Positions 17,261-28,456 are shown, numbered from the stretch's first letter. The stretch: DNA of 64,000 bases from Nonlabens ulvanivorans (GCF_000755285.1 NZ_BBMK01000003.1:124001-188000), one strand, 5' to 3'. Numbers and translations: made by a program. Notes: generated by a model not told the origin, from the sequence alone.

Positions 17261-18094
17261 CTACATTTTAACGGTAAGCACCGGCATTACAGCATGATTT
17301 GCAATGTCTTCACTGATGCTGCCTTGCAATAAATGAGAAATTCCCGTACGACCATGCGTAGGAATCGCAATGATATCTGTGCCAGATAGAGAAGCAAAGT
17401 TCATCACGCCTTGTTCAACGCTATAATCTGCATAGCGATTTACTGTGTTTATGGCTTTTACTGGATCTGGATGTTTTACTGCTTTAAAAAAGCTAAGTAA
17501 GGTTTCATCCATCTCATTGGTGCTTTTAAATTGTTTACCTGGTAGATTTACGTATAAGAACTTGATACGTGCATTAAACATGGTAGCTATTTCTACCATT
17601 CTATGATATGCTTTAATCGTTTCAGTATTGAAATCACTCACATATAACAATCGCTCTGGAGCAAAATTGATTTCATTATTTTTTACAACTAGTACAGGTT
17701 TTTCAGAATGGCGTACGACCTTTTCTGTATTACTTCCTTTAATGATTTCAGTCAGGCCTTTACTACCATGAGATCCCATAATAATTAATGAGGCATCGAT
17801 TTCTTTTGCCAGTTCATTAATTCCTTCAAAGTCTAAGTGCTTTTGTAAAATAGGCTCTACAAGGACATCTTTTAAATAAGGCTCTTTAATAAGTTCTTCA
17901 AATTTACCACCTATATACTTACTGTAAAATATAGCTTGTTCAAAACTGTTATTCTTATCGTTAAGGCCTTCTTCAAGACCTGCCATGTGTATCAATACTA
18001 GTTTTGCGTTGATACGTTTTGCTATGGAGGCACCTACTTCTAGGGCTTTATGACTGGTTTTTGAGAAGTCAATGGGAATTAAAATGGTTTTCAT
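17261..18094 (-). CDS. Universal stress protein, tandem UspA domains
   Basis: 277 residues from the ATG at 18094 (MKTILIPIDFSKTSHKAL). The longer frame to 18136 only adds an unrelated 14-residue extension and would run into the -7 box. There are two Usp domains. The first ends with IIMGSHGSKGLTE and VVRHSEKPVLV; the second has IIAIPTHGRTGISHLLQGS, the ATP-binding G-x2-G-x9-GS pattern. This is a stress-linked nucleotide-binding protein. Confidence 0.9.
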   Translation of the reverse strand: MKTILIPIDFSKTSHKALEVGASIAKRINAKLVLIHMAGLEEGLNDKNNSFEQAIFYSKYIGGKFEELIKEPYLKDVLVEPILQKHLDFEGINELAKEIDASLIIMGSHGSKGLTEIIKGSNTEKVVRHSEKPVLVVKNNEINFAPERLLYVSDFNTETIKAYHRMVEIATMFNARIKFLYVNLPGKQFKSTNEMDETLLSFFKAVKHPDPVKAINTVNRYADYSVEQGVMNFASLSGTDIIAIPTHGRTGISHLLQGSISEDIANHAVMPVLTVKM

Positions 18095-18123
18095 TGTAAA
18101 TAGGTTAATTGGTTTAACAATGC

Positions 18124-18131
18124 CAAAATTA
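18124..18131 (-). promoter_or_regulatory. -7 box of the universal stress gene
   Basis: CAAAATTA reads TAATTTTG on the minus strand, 30 bp upstream of the chosen ATG. Confidence 0.5.
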
Positions 18132-18197
18132 ATCACCTATTGCACCTTAAAATATGACAACCATCAGCTTTTGAAAATTATCGTTTTATCAATGTTG

Positions 18198-18662
18198 TTA
18201 TTGTAAGCCTAACAAGGAATAATCAAAATCACTTACGGGCTTTTTTGCTTTTTTCAATACCCATAGTCCTTCGGCTGGCGGTATTTCTAAATCAATATGT
18301 GAATCAAGCTCATTTTCCATAAACCATAATCCATTAATAGCTTTCTTCTTTGGATTGAACGTGCCATTGTAAGTAATCTCAAATACGTGTCCTATTTCTT
18401 CAGTACTAAATCCATCTTCCAATATAACATCGTTGTTAGTGTACTTAACTGTAAATGATACTAGGTCCTCTTCCCAGAAGCCAGAGAAATTAACGGTTTT
18501 ACCTGTCGAGAATGGTCCTTTTTCTTCAGTCTGATGGCCTGTGATAATACCATTCTTAAATTCTATTTGTGCAAATAGCCTGACTTTTTCACCAAAGAAA
18601 GGAAGGTCAAATCCTAATCCGTAGATAAAATAACCTTCCCAGTAACCGCTTAATTCTTCCAT
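18198..18662 (-). CDS. Conserved hypothetical protein
   Basis: 154 residues, no signal peptide or membrane segment. It is rich in aromatic and Gly residues (WEGYFIYGLGFDLPFFGE) and looks like a small beta-sandwich or lipocalin-like fold. Its ATG shares one base with the true stop of the upstream BNR-repeat gene (TAATG), so the two are translationally coupled. The function is not recognised. Confidence 0.7.
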   Translation of the reverse strand: MEELSGYWEGYFIYGLGFDLPFFGEKVRLFAQIEFKNGIITGHQTEEKGPFSTGKTVNFSGFWEEDLVSFTVKYTNNDVILEDGFSTEEIGHVFEITYNGTFNPKKKAINGLWFMENELDSHIDLEIPPAEGLWVLKKAKKPVSDFDYSLLGLQ

Positions 18663-21600
18663 TATTTTTTCTCTTTCTCAATCACGAGATACTCTAAATT
18701 CAGGGCATTAAATTGCTCGTTGAATTTTTTAATATCAGATTGTAAAACTTCGTCAAAAATAGCTAGTTGCTTTTCAATTTCAGCAGTTAATTCATCTTTA
18801 ACTTCTATACTTTGTGATGTAGGGGGCAAAGTCACCTATTTGTGCCAGACTGTTTAAATGAGCTAGTTTATTAGTTAATCTAATCGGGAAGTTTAAAGGA
18901 TCCTGACCACTGCGATTTTTAGTTTGATAAAGTGCTTTTTCAACCTCGCTAAATTTCTTTTTCATGTCCTTAGACATCGCGATCATATCCTTAACACCTT
19001 GTTCTTCTCTATCGCCATACAACGCTTCAAAAGCACTTAGTTTTTTATTAAATGCGCGTATGTTTTTAATCGATTTATGAGCTTTGTCTACGGTAGCATT
19101 TACTTCATTTACATAATTAAATTGTGCCAGCATGTCTGCGTCGCTAGCCTCGCTATTAGGGGCAGATATAATAGTGATAGGTTGTGATTCCTTTTTCCCA
19201 TTTACCGATAATTCTACTTTGTAAGATCCAGGTACCGCCTTAGGTCCAGACATATTTGCCCACCATAGAATCATACCTGGTAGTTTTTCTGCACCGTCAT
19301 AAACCGTATTCCAATTAAAAGAGTTGGCACCTTCTTTTACTTTTAATTTGTTCTTTTTATCATAGGTAGCATAAGTTTTTATCAACTCGTTTTTAGAGTC
19401 ATAAAAAGAAAGTGAGACACTATCTTTTTCTTTCAACGTCGGAATATAAAAATGTACTTGTACTCCTGCCGGATGATTTGCTCCTGCGGTAAGTGAACCT
19501 GCACGACCATTTCCTGCCATGCGATAAGATGTTTTAGGTTTAAAAAGTTTGTTTTCGTCTTGCTTTCGCGAAAGCGTACTAGAAAAAGCTTCTCTAACTA
19601 ATCCTAGATCATCATGTATCCATAAACTTCTACCTTGTGTCGCGATAATTAGATTGTTATCTTTTACTGCAAGATCTGTAACTGGTACGATAGGTAAATT
19701 CATCTGGAACGATTTCCATGATTTTCCATCGTCCGTAGAAATGTATAAACCAGTTTCTGTTCCTGCATATAACATTCCTTGTACTTGGTCATCTTCTCTT
19801 ATCACTCTAGAAAAATGCTCTGATGGGATGCCATCCGTTATTTTTTTCCATGATTTACCATAATCTGTAGTTCTATATAAGTAAGGAGTAAAATCGCCTA
19901 ATTTATAACGTGTAGCAGCGACATAACAAGTTGCCGCGTCATAACGGCTAGGTTCTATACTGTTCATTTGAGCCCATTCTGGTAATCCCTTAGGTGTAAT
20001 GTTACTCCAGTTTTTACCACCATCTTTAGAAAGATGTATAAGTCCATCATCACTTCCTATCCATAATTCGCCAGCGTTTATAGGTGATTCTGCTGCTGCA
20101 AAAATGGTACAGTAATACTCTACACTCGTGTTATCTTGTGTAATGGGTCCACCGCTAGAAACAAGTTTAGTAGGATCGTTTCTAGTTAAATCTGGTGAGA
20201 TAGTTTCCCAGCTCTGACCTTCATTAGTAGTGACGTGTACATTGTTAGAAAATGCATAGAGTTTATTAGGTTCATGTTGCGAGAACAGAATAGGGAAATT
20301 CCACTGAAAACGGTATTTCATTCCTTCGGCACCATGACCCATAGGGTTATCTGGCCATACATTAATCGCTCGTTGTGATTTAGTCTTGTGATTATAACGA
20401 GTTAAATAACCACCATAACTACCTCCATAAACGATGTCGTTATCTTTAGGATCTACAGCAATGTGTGCACTCTCGCCACCTGCAGTTCCTTCCCAATCGT
20501 TATCTGTAATACTACGTCCAGTGGTACGATGAGGTATTCTTATAGTCCCGTTATCCTGTTGTGCTACATAGATGCGATAAGGAAAAGAATTATCTGTAGT
20601 CACACGATAATATTGTGCCGTAGGCTGGTTGTGATACGTACTCCATGTCTCGCCACCGTCATAAGTGATTTGTGCGCCACCGTCATCTCCCATAATCATG
20701 CGATCAGAATCTTCTGGGGGGGCGATCCATAAATCGTGATGATCACCATGTGGTGCTCTCGCGCTAGAAAAGTTTTTACCACCATCGGTACTTTTATGAT
20801 AGTTGACATTAACGACATAAACTTTATCGACATCTTTTGTGTCTGCATAAATACGTGTATAATACCAGGCACGTTGTCTTAAACTGCGATCACTGTTTGT
20901 CTTTTTCCAGGTTAAACCTGCATCATCACTGCGGTACAATCCACCTTGATCTTTATTTTCTACAATAGCATATAATCTGTCAGAATCTACTGGTGATACA
21001 GTGATTCCCATAATTCCTAGAGTTCCTTTTGCAAAACCTTCATTTTTTGAGATCTCTTTCCATGTCTCTCCATAATCGGTACTTTTCCATATAGCACTAC
21101 CATCGCCACCACTAGATAGACTGTATGGTGTACGTTGTAATCTCCATGTGTTTGCATACAATACACGCGGATTGCTAGGGTCGATAATTAAATCTACCGC
21201 ACCGGCTAGATCATTGGTAAAAAGTTTTTTACTCCATGTTTTACCACCATCAGTACTTTTATAAATACCACGATCTGTAGTAGGCTTATAGATATTACCT
21301 AACACTGCTGCATACACTGTATTATGATCGTTAGGGTCGATTACTATTCTAGGTACGTGACGGCTCTTAGGTAATCCAGCCTCAGTCCATGTTTTACCTG
21401 CGTCTTCTGTTTTCCATATTCCATAGCCGCTAGATACATTACCACGCACTGTTTTCTCACCACCACCTACATAAATCACATTGTGATCGCTAGGCGCAAC
21501 AGTCACGGCACCTATAGAGCCGCCAAAAAATTTATCAGAGATATTACTCCAGGTACGTCCACCATCTACGGTTTTCCAAACGCCACCACCTGTACTACCG

Positions 21601-21794
21601 AAATAGAATAAGTTAGGTTTTCCAGGTACTCCTGTAACCGCAGCACTACGTCCACCACGGAATGGTCCCAAGAGTCTAAACTCCTGCGATTCATAGAACT
21701 TCTGTTCTTCTGGTGGTTCTGGTAATTGTTGTGATTCCGCTTTCGCGAAAGCGAGAACAACAAATGCAAACAGGATATAGTATAACTTATTCAT
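18662..21794 (-). CDS. Secreted BNR/VPS10 (sortilin-like) beta-propeller protein
   Basis: About 1040 residues. The start is MNKLYYILFAFVVLAFAKAESQQ at 21794, a signal peptide; the frame to 21902 adds upstream noise. Many repeats of the type DGGKTW and YKSTDGGKTWSK form a large beta-propeller typical of sortilin/BNR glycosyl hydrolase-like proteins, with a C-terminal fibronectin-like segment and helices. At 18822-18826 a G5 run shifts the frame and creates a false stop at 18798. With G4 the protein continues for about 45 residues to TAA at 18662-18664, exactly overlapping the next ATG. A G7 run at 20716-20722 adds a proline in WIAPPEDSD. Confidence 0.88.
19562..19575. repeat. GCTTTCGCGAAAGC palindrome, copy 5
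   Basis: Inside the BNR-repeat gene, read as TLSRKQ. Confidence 0.95.
21738..21753. repeat. CGCTTTCGCGAAAGCG palindrome, copy 6
   Basis: Encodes AFAKA at the end of the BNR protein signal peptide. Confidence 0.95.
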
Positions 21795-21850
21795 GGTAGG
21801 AAAATTTACCTTAAATATAAGCTGAGAATTGATATCTACAAGTTGGTAGT

Positions 21851-23137
21851 TTAAGAAGTTGGTTTTTCTGTTCTTTTGTACCAATATTCCATTATAAAAC
21901 AAGCTGTTATTATAGAAGCGATAATGATAACACCAGATAAACTACTTTGTGATTGTTGAATAATAAGCATGACAAATGCTACCACGCATAAAATGGTACC
22001 TAATAAAGTGATTATCTTATTTGCATTTAGTTTTTTATGTTGTTTAAAAGCAATATAATTTACTACAGCAAATAATAATAAAAAACCAGCACTACCAGAA
22101 GTTGATATACTTTCTAGCGGTGCAAGATTTGCTAGAAGTAATGTGGCTACTGCGATTATTAAAAGCCCAATAGGGTGATTCCAGAATTTAAAGGTAAATT
22201 CATGTGGTAACTCATCATTTTCAGCGACCTTATAGCTTACACGAGCGCCACCGTAAAGTGTTGCGTTTATAGCCGAAAACGTAGAGATTAATGCTGCAAT
22301 AGTCATGATGGTAAATCCGGCCTGTCCTAAAGTAGGTTTTGCTACCTCAGATAACACATAATCCTTAGCTTCTTTAATTTGATCAAAGGGTAAGGATCCT
22401 ACGGTAATAATTGCGATGGTTATATATAGGGCTACTACAAAAAGTACCGAAATCATATAAGCTCTAGGAATGTTCTTTTCTGGATCTTTTAAGTCCGATA
22501 CGGCATTTGCAATAAGTTCAAAACCTTCATAGGCAACAAAAATGACCATACCACCAGTGATGATTTGAAAAGTGCCTTCCCAATTAGAAGGGTCTAGCTG
22601 TTCTAGATTTGCACTGGAATTCATACCGTATATACCTACTGCTATAAAACCAAGCAATATGATAAGCTTTATGATTACCGCATAACTTTCTATTGCGCTT
22701 ACTAGCTTTGCACTAGCATAATTAATTATAGTGGCGATAATCACTACAGCACTTATACATATATGGGTATCTATGCTGGTGTCACCTGTGATGGTAATTA
22801 AATTGGGCGCATAAGAACCAAAAGCACTGGCATAAAGCGCCAGCATGATGATATAACTTATCCAGAGCAGGTTGTTAAGTCCGCCGCTTATAACTCCTTT
22901 ACCAAAACCTTCATTGATAAAACGTACCGTACCGCCAGTATCAGGATAGGCTAGAGATAATTTTGAATAACTGTAGGCTGTGAATATGGCTATGATACCT
23001 GCGATAAGGAACGCTACAGGCGTTGCGCCTTTGGCTAGTGATATAGCTAGACCTAACACGGCAAATATTCCACCGCCTACCATACCGCCTATACCTATAG
23101 CTATGGCACCTTTAAGATCGATCTGCTTATCGCTCAT
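21851..23137 (-). CDS. APC-family amino acid permease
   Basis: 428 residues with about 12 transmembrane helices. The N-terminus AIAIGIGGMVGGGIFAVLG is the APC substrate-binding glycine motif. FVAYEGFELIANAV is typical of transporters of the amino acid/polyamine/organocation superfamily. The substrate is not predictable. It lies 56 bp upstream of the corrected BNR-protein start on the same strand. Confidence 0.9.
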   Translation of the reverse strand: MSDKQIDLKGAIAIGIGGMVGGGIFAVLGLAISLAKGATPVAFLIAGIIAIFTAYSYSKLSLAYPDTGGTVRFINEGFGKGVISGGLNNLLWISYIIMLALYASAFGSYAPNLITITGDTSIDTHICISAVVIIATIINYASAKLVSAIESYAVIIKLIILLGFIAVGIYGMNSSANLEQLDPSNWEGTFQIITGGMVIFVAYEGFELIANAVSDLKDPEKNIPRAYMISVLFVVALYITIAIITVGSLPFDQIKEAKDYVLSEVAKPTLGQAGFTIMTIAALISTFSAINATLYGGARVSYKVAENDELPHEFTFKFWNHPIGLLIIAVATLLLANLAPLESISTSGSAGFLLLFAVVNYIAFKQHKKLNANKIITLLGTILCVVAFVMLIIQQSQSSLSGVIIIASIITACFIMEYWYKRTEKPTS

Positions 23138-23374
23138 AAATATTTTGGTTTGTGATTATAAAAATAAGTAAAGTGCTCCTTAATAAATGGAGCTAGAGAG
23201 GTGTTATTATTAAAAAAGCATTTCATAAAGGATTAAAATCTGTCGAATTAAAGGTTTAGGGAAGAATAGAACAGTACTAGGGAAATCAACACATTTTTAG
23301 AGGCGACTTACGGTCGCATCTTTGTAGTGTCCTAAGGGATAAGAAAATAACAATAATTAAAATTACATAATATC
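23138..23374. other. Intergenic region between divergent genes
   Basis: A 237-base region with the permease promoter side on the left and the AhpD-like gene on the right. A small hairpin GCGAC-N5-GTCGC (near 23304-23318) overlaps a -7-like CATCTTTG. No gene or operator of the sulfur regulon is visible. Confidence 0.5.
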
Positions 23375-23914
23375 ATGGCAACATTTAATGTACCACAAAG
23401 AAGTGAAGTAAATGAAGTGAATCAAGGAATCTTTGATAACCTAGAAAAGCAACTAGGTTTTGTTCCTAATCTATATGCAACCTATGCATTATCAAATAAC
23501 GCATTAAATAATTACCTTTCTTTATCTGGAGCTAAAACCTCTTTGAATAACAAAGAAAAAGAAGTGGTAAATCTTGCAGTAAGTGAAGTAAACGGATGTG
23601 ATTACTGTCTTGCAGCACATACGGCGATAGCACAAATGAATGGTTTTACTCAAGAACAAACTCTAGAATTAAGAGCTGGTAAAGCATCTTTTCAGACTAG
23701 TTACAATGCTCTTGCAGGTCTAGCAAAAAATATTACAGAGAATAGAGGTAGAGCAGATAAAGCTGTGGTAGATTCTTTTCTAGCGGCAGGTTATACTCAA
23801 GAAAATCTAGTAGATACGATAGTTTTAGTAGGTGATAAAACCATCTCGAACTATTTACATAATACAACTCAAGTTCCTGTAGACTTTCCTGCGGTAGAGC
23901 CATTAGGAGCTTAA
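23375..23914 (+). CDS. Carboxymuconolactone decarboxylase/AhpD-like alkylhydroperoxidase
   Basis: 179 residues. The redox motif CDYCLAAHTAI (CxxC-x3-His, near 67) defines the peroxidase branch of the AhpD/CMD family. The protein starts MATFNVPQRSEV and follows an AATTAAAATTACATA leader. It probably reduces organic peroxides using an unknown thiol donor. It is monocistronic, ended by a strong terminator. Confidence 0.88.
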   Translation: MATFNVPQRSEVNEVNQGIFDNLEKQLGFVPNLYATYALSNNALNNYLSLSGAKTSLNNKEKEVVNLAVSEVNGCDYCLAAHTAIAQMNGFTQEQTLELRAGKASFQTSYNALAGLAKNITENRGRADKAVVDSFLAAGYTQENLVDTIVLVGDKTISNYLHNTTQVPVDFPAVEPLGA

Positions 23915-23960
23915 TTAGATAAGTAAATAAAGAATTAGTTTTTCATAGTTGGTTGGTTGA

Positions 23961-23999
23961 AACAGGTCTATCTTTTAGAAGATAGGCCTGTTTTTTTTA
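23961..23999. terminator. Bidirectional terminator
   Basis: ACAGGTCTATCTT and AAGATAGGCCTGT pair around TTAG and are followed by T8. The A-rich left side also serves the convergent lipoprotein gene. Confidence 0.85.
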
Positions 24000-24001
24000 G
24001 T

Positions 24002-24679
24002 TTAATCTTCAATAAAGCCTAAACTTCCATCATAATGACCAGAAATTAATTCGCCAGATGTATTTACAAATGTATAATCAACATCGATAGTGCTGTTAGA
24101 AGGATTTGTGCTGTCTATATTAATGGTGTTTATGGTGACCGTATGGCCTAAAGTTGCCGGTTCATGTAAAGTTCCCACACTAGCATCTCCATTTCCAAAT
24201 TCGTAAGAGGTCCCATCTATAGTAAAGAAGTACGCTGGTACTAAAGAATTTACTTGGAAATCATGAATAATATTACTGTCGTCAGTACTTGCTATATAAG
24301 TATTGTTTGCCGTTGGAGGAATACCGGTTTGTAAATCTGGATGAGTAGCAACATCCACTTTTAGACCTGCAAAATTTGTTGTGTTGGTAGATAATAAGAT
24401 TTCATCTCCACCTACAACGGTATGTTGATCTCTATCTAGTAATCTTCCATTTAAAAAGAAGAAGGAATAATAATCAGGTGCAAGCGGGAAAGCATCATCA
24501 TTATCTTCATCTATTTCAATATACATGTTAGTAGTTTCATAAAATGTACTTGTACCATTGTTTTGAACTACCGTGAAGCCATTAAGAGTGGTTCCAGATG
24601 GATTTTGCATATCATCATTACCATCACAACTAATTGCCGTGATTGCGAGCATTAATAAAAGAATTTTTATTGTTTTCAT
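24002..24679 (-). CDS. Hypothetical lipoprotein
   Basis: 225 residues with a lipoprotein signal (LLLMLAITAISCDGNDD, lipobox Cys near 18). The mature part is Asp/Thr/Asn-rich and predicted beta-rich, with GTSYEFGNGDAS and DVDYTFVNTSGELISGHYDG; similar secreted proteins are common in Bacteroidetes. The function is not known. It is monocistronic. Confidence 0.75.
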   Translation of the reverse strand: MKTIKILLLMLAITAISCDGNDDMQNPSGTTLNGFTVVQNNGTSTFYETTNMYIEIDEDNDDAFPLAPDYYSFFFLNGRLLDRDQHTVVGGDEILLSTNTTNFAGLKVDVATHPDLQTGIPPTANNTYIASTDDSNIIHDFQVNSLVPAYFFTIDGTSYEFGNGDASVGTLHEPATLGHTVTINTINIDSTNPSNSTIDVDYTFVNTSGELISGHYDGSLGFIED

Positions 24680-24836
24680 GTTATATTAAGTTATTAATTG
24701 TGACAATATTAGATGTCACAACTATAACTGAAAACAAGTATTCTATTTAAGCAGTAGTTGACTCGATGAATTCCTGCCTTCAATCGATAATCAATTCTTA
24801 TCGTAAAGAGCAGACTTTATAGTTCTTATGAAGGAT

Positions 24837-25667
24837 CTACTTTTTTCTATATCCTAAGGGACTCGTCCCTACCTGTGTTTTAAAGAATTTTGAAAAATGA
24901 CTAGGTTCTTTATATCCTAATTCATAAGCTATTTCTTCGGCACTTTTATCAGAATAGAGCAACAGTCTTTTAGCCTCTGCAGCGATACGATCATTAATGA
25001 TTTTTAAAGGAGACTTTACATCGTGTTTCTTAAAAAAATTAGATAAGGTTTTAGGAGATTTAAAAAGTAAATCTGCATAGTCTGACACTTGATGTTTCTC
25101 TTTATAGTGTTGCTCTACCAGTATATTGAATTTTCTAATTAAGTCCACTTGCTTAACAGATAAGCTAGCTTGATTACTATCTTGTTTAATTAATCGAGTT
25201 GACGTGATTAACATCCTTTTTAAAAGAGTGCGCAGCATTTCACCTTGAATATGATCTCTTGTTTCAAATTCTTCTTGAAATAGAACTAACATAGCATTAA
25301 AACTAGCCTGTTCTTTTGTCGATAGATTGATGATAGGAGCGTTTGAGGATCCATAGAAAAGCATTCCCATACAAGAAACTTCTGGATCATTGTGTTGGAT
25401 ACAATAAAATTCTCTGTTGAATACAAATGCAATTAGACCATAATTATCTTTAGGAATGTCTACTATGTTAACAGGTGTGCAAAATAGAACCTGATTCTTT
25501 TTAAGAACCACATCATACCCATCAACCACTAATCGTTCCTCACCATCTGTACACCAGACAATTTTGTAAAGCCCTTTTTCTTGAAGAAGTTGTAATGACG
25601 GTCCACATTGAAAACTAGTAATAGTAAACCTTCCGTTATCCTTTATATTATGGTAATCTAATTTCAT
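24837..25667 (-). CDS. AraC-family transcriptional regulator
   Basis: 276 residues. The N-terminal cupin-like sensing domain is followed by a C-terminal AraC double helix-turn-helix (about 175-275) with SAEEIAYELGYKEPSHFSKF, the conserved second HTH. Ligand and targets are unknown. The neighbours are a lipoprotein and a rhodanese. Confidence 0.9.
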   Translation of the reverse strand: MKLDYHNIKDNGRFTITSFQCGPSLQLLQEKGLYKIVWCTDGEERLVVDGYDVVLKKNQVLFCTPVNIVDIPKDNYGLIAFVFNREFYCIQHNDPEVSCMGMLFYGSSNAPIINLSTKEQASFNAMLVLFQEEFETRDHIQGEMLRTLLKRMLITSTRLIKQDSNQASLSVKQVDLIRKFNILVEQHYKEKHQVSDYADLLFKSPKTLSNFFKKHDVKSPLKIINDRIAAEAKRLLLYSDKSAEEIAYELGYKEPSHFSKFFKTQVGTSPLGYRKK

Positions 25668-25701
25668 GATTTAAAAGTAGGAAGAATATATAACTAAAGT
25701 A

Positions 25702-26004
25702 TCACGGTTTTAAATGTTTTCTCATGGAGCCTATGCCACCAGCGTTAACAACCTTAAAACCGTTTGCTTTTAGTTTACTAGCAGCTATATTACTACGTCC
25801 ACCCATCGCGCAATAAACAATGACTGGCTTTTCTTTATCAAGGCTTTTCATCTTTTGATCTATAACTTGAACGGGTATGTTTTTAGATCCTTCGATATGG
25901 TTGCTGTTGAACTCAGATGAAGTGCGAACATCTAATAATTGTGCGCCTTCCTCTAAATATTTTTTGATGACTTCTTTCTTCTTACTTTTAAATAAACCAA
26001 ACAT
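25702..26004 (-). CDS. Single-domain rhodanese
   Basis: 100 residues. The active loop is IVYCAMGGRSN with catalytic Cys near 69; the domain starts with AQLLDVRTSSEF and HIEGSKNIPV. It is the fourth rhodanese-containing protein in the window but lacks the Crp/Fnr-type operator, so it lies outside that regulon. Confidence 0.88.
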   Translation of the reverse strand: MFGLFKSKKKEVIKKYLEEGAQLLDVRTSSEFNSNHIEGSKNIPVQVIDQKMKSLDKEKPVIVYCAMGGRSNIAASKLKANGFKVVNAGGIGSMRKHLKP

Positions 26005-26125
26005 ATTTTCTTTCTTGAGACGTTTCTTTTTTAATTACTTACCTGCAAAGTAGTAAATTGTTTTTTTAATATGTTTTCGTAAAAGCGATATTATATCATA
26101 TAATTTTTATCCTTACTTTAGAATC

Positions 26126-26779
26126 ATGGAAGAACTTTTAGGATTAATTGGTATTGGTATTCTAATAGGTTTAATTGTTATTTATTTTTTGTCTGAGGCA
26201 GATAGAAAACAACAAAATAAATCTCTGGACAGTAAACGTAAAGGAATATCTAGATTACAAGACCAACGTGATAAAATTTTGCAACAACTAAACCAGAAGT
26301 CACCTGAAAAAACAGAGGTTAAAACGGCAGTAGTAACTCTAATTTATAAATTTGCGGCATCTCAAAATAACTTTACCTTAAAAGATATTGAATCAGCTAC
26401 AAAACAAATACAAAACCATTATTCAAATAATCTAGATATTACATCTACGTTTAAAATTAATTTTCCAGAAAAGGAATTGTTGAATTTTGAACCTCGAGAA
26501 ACATTAAAGTTGTTAACTATAATAAATGAAGGACTACATAACGCAGCCCATTATTCAAATGCAAATTTCATTTTCAGTATTGCATCGATTGAAGACGGTA
26601 AAATACACCTTATCACACATGATAACGGTATAGGCTACAATCGCAAAGAAATTTCAGATGGCAATGGAATAAAAGCCATTTTAAAAGCAACCCATGATTT
26701 AAAGGGCGATTTAAAATTAACTAGCACCATAGGAAACGGTACGGTGGTTAATGCACAAATACCTATTTCCCAAATTTAG
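26126..26779 (+). CDS. Short membrane sensor histidine kinase-like protein
   Basis: 217 residues. One N-terminal transmembrane helix (GLIGIGILIGLIVIYFLS) precedes a coiled coil and a GHKL ATPase domain: N-box NEGLHNAAHYSNA, G1 DNGIGYN and G2 GNGIKAI. It resembles the catalytic half of LytS/NarX-type kinases, but no clear phospho-acceptor His motif or sensor domain is present. No response regulator is adjacent, so its partner is unknown. Confidence 0.78.
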   Translation: MEELLGLIGIGILIGLIVIYFLSEADRKQQNKSLDSKRKGISRLQDQRDKILQQLNQKSPEKTEVKTAVVTLIYKFAASQNNFTLKDIESATKQIQNHYSNNLDITSTFKINFPEKELLNFEPRETLKLLTIINEGLHNAAHYSNANFIFSIASIEDGKIHLITHDNGIGYNRKEISDGNGIKAILKATHDLKGDLKLTSTIGNGTVVNAQIPISQI

Positions 26780-28431
26780 TTAACCTATCAACTCGTCTAT
26801 CTCTTCAATAAGCAGCCACTGCTCAGGGAAATCTGTTTCAACTTGATTCTTCAATTTCTCGAGTAATGGTTTATTGATTTTATCTTCTTCTCTAAAGTTA
26901 CGTACCTTCTCGTATAAACCTTGAATAGCTATTTCTCTTTTTGAGAAAACTGGCTTAATCGTTTTAGTTTCACTTTCATGAAAAACTAGGTCAAAACTGT
27001 AATAATCTGCAGGACCTGCATAAGCACTTACAATCTCTTTTCCAACTGCGAGGTTGAGCATTCCATTCTCTGGCGAGAAAAGAATTTCATCTTTATACGT
27101 CACCGTACAATCTGTAAACTGTATCAACATTAATTTACCATTCAAATTACGCTGTCCAGTCACGTTCAATCCTTCTACCTTAATTCCGCTTTCATAGGTG
27201 AATTCAATACGCTCGTTATCATAAAAATTATAAGCTTGTAAATCACGTGGTCCCATATCCTCAATAGCTAGATTGATACCTTTAAGTTTCCCTAGCGGAC
27301 TTAAAAAACCATTTTTATGAGTACTGCGTCCGTGTCCTATTAGCTCTTTTTCACGATATGCTAGAGCACTTTCTCCTGTAGTTTCAAAGAAAACGACCTC
27401 ATTATCATCGTTAGTAATCATGCGTGTAAAATGACCACTAATCTGTAATCCAGTACTCAGTTCAATCGTCCCTAGAGATTTTGAATTAATTAATTTTTGT
27501 AAACCACGATGTCCACCTTTACGCACAGCCATGGTATTTGCAAACTCTTCTAATACTTCACTCAATTGAGCAAAATTAGGAGTTACATACAAGTGTGGTT
27601 GCTTACGAGTAATATCAAAATCCTGGTATGCTGCATCAATGTATAAGGTCTTTTTTCTACTTCAGGTTCTAGGCAGCTTTTACTTTCTCCTAGACTCGAT
27701 AATAATCCAGCTCCATACAGTTTAGGATGATCTAATGTCCCAACCAGTCCATACTCAACAGTCCACCAGTGTAAGTTTCGTATGAGAGACATCTCGCTAG
27801 GTTCAACCTTTTTATTTTGTAGGCGTTCTATCTCAGCTTCGGCAGCAGCAATTTCACTGTCTAATTCTGGATTTTGTTTTTCACTACGTGTTTCTTTAAG
27901 GATGGATATTTTGCGCACAGCTTCATACATCTCATGATCATGTGCGCTAGAAATCGCCTTGCTTCCTATCTCGCCAAAACGTCTTAAATATTCTGCATAA
28001 TCTGGACTAGCAATAATAGGTGCATGACCAGCTGCCTCATGAATAATGTCTGGCGCTGGCGTATATTCGATATTATCCAGTTTTCTGATATCGGCAGCAA
28101 TCACTAATATTTTATATGCTTGAAACTCCATAAACGCCGCTGGCGGAATAAATCCGTCCACAGCCACTGCAGCCCAGCCTATTTCCTTAAGAATGCGATT
28201 CATACCATACATTGATGGTATATTATCTATAGAGATACCTGTTTTTTTTAATCCATCTAAATAAGATCCATGTGCAACTTTACTTAAAAAATCTACATTT
28301 TTTCTCATGACATGACGCCATACTGCCTGATCTTGATAGGTATAAAGCTCATAGTTCTGTGGCTTTATAAACTGTTTCAAGTGTGGTGGCAATCTCTCTA
28401 GGAGTGGATTAATTTCTATATTCTCTAGCAT
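26780..28431 (-). CDS. phhA: Phenylalanine-4-hydroxylase, long Bacteroidetes form (frameshift)
   Basis: About 550 residues when joined. The N-terminal part (1-280) is a biopterin-dependent aromatic hydroxylase with iron ligands in DIIHEAAGHAPI and the downstream WWTVEYGLVG Glu. A C-terminal extension of about 270 residues, with no catalytic motif that I recognise, follows. One A is missing from the T6 run at 27651-27656 (plus strand): with A7, VEKKTLYIDAAYQDFDITRKQ joins the halves. It converts Phe to Tyr with a pterin cofactor. The -7 box CAAAGCTA (28449-28456) lies upstream. Confidence 0.88.
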
Positions 28432-28448
28432 TATCGTAGGGTAAAGTT

Positions 28449-28456
28449 CAAAGCTA
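28449..28456 (-). promoter_or_regulatory. -7 box of phhA
   Basis: CAAAGCTA reads TAGCTTTG on the minus strand, 17 bp upstream of the start codon. Confidence 0.5.
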
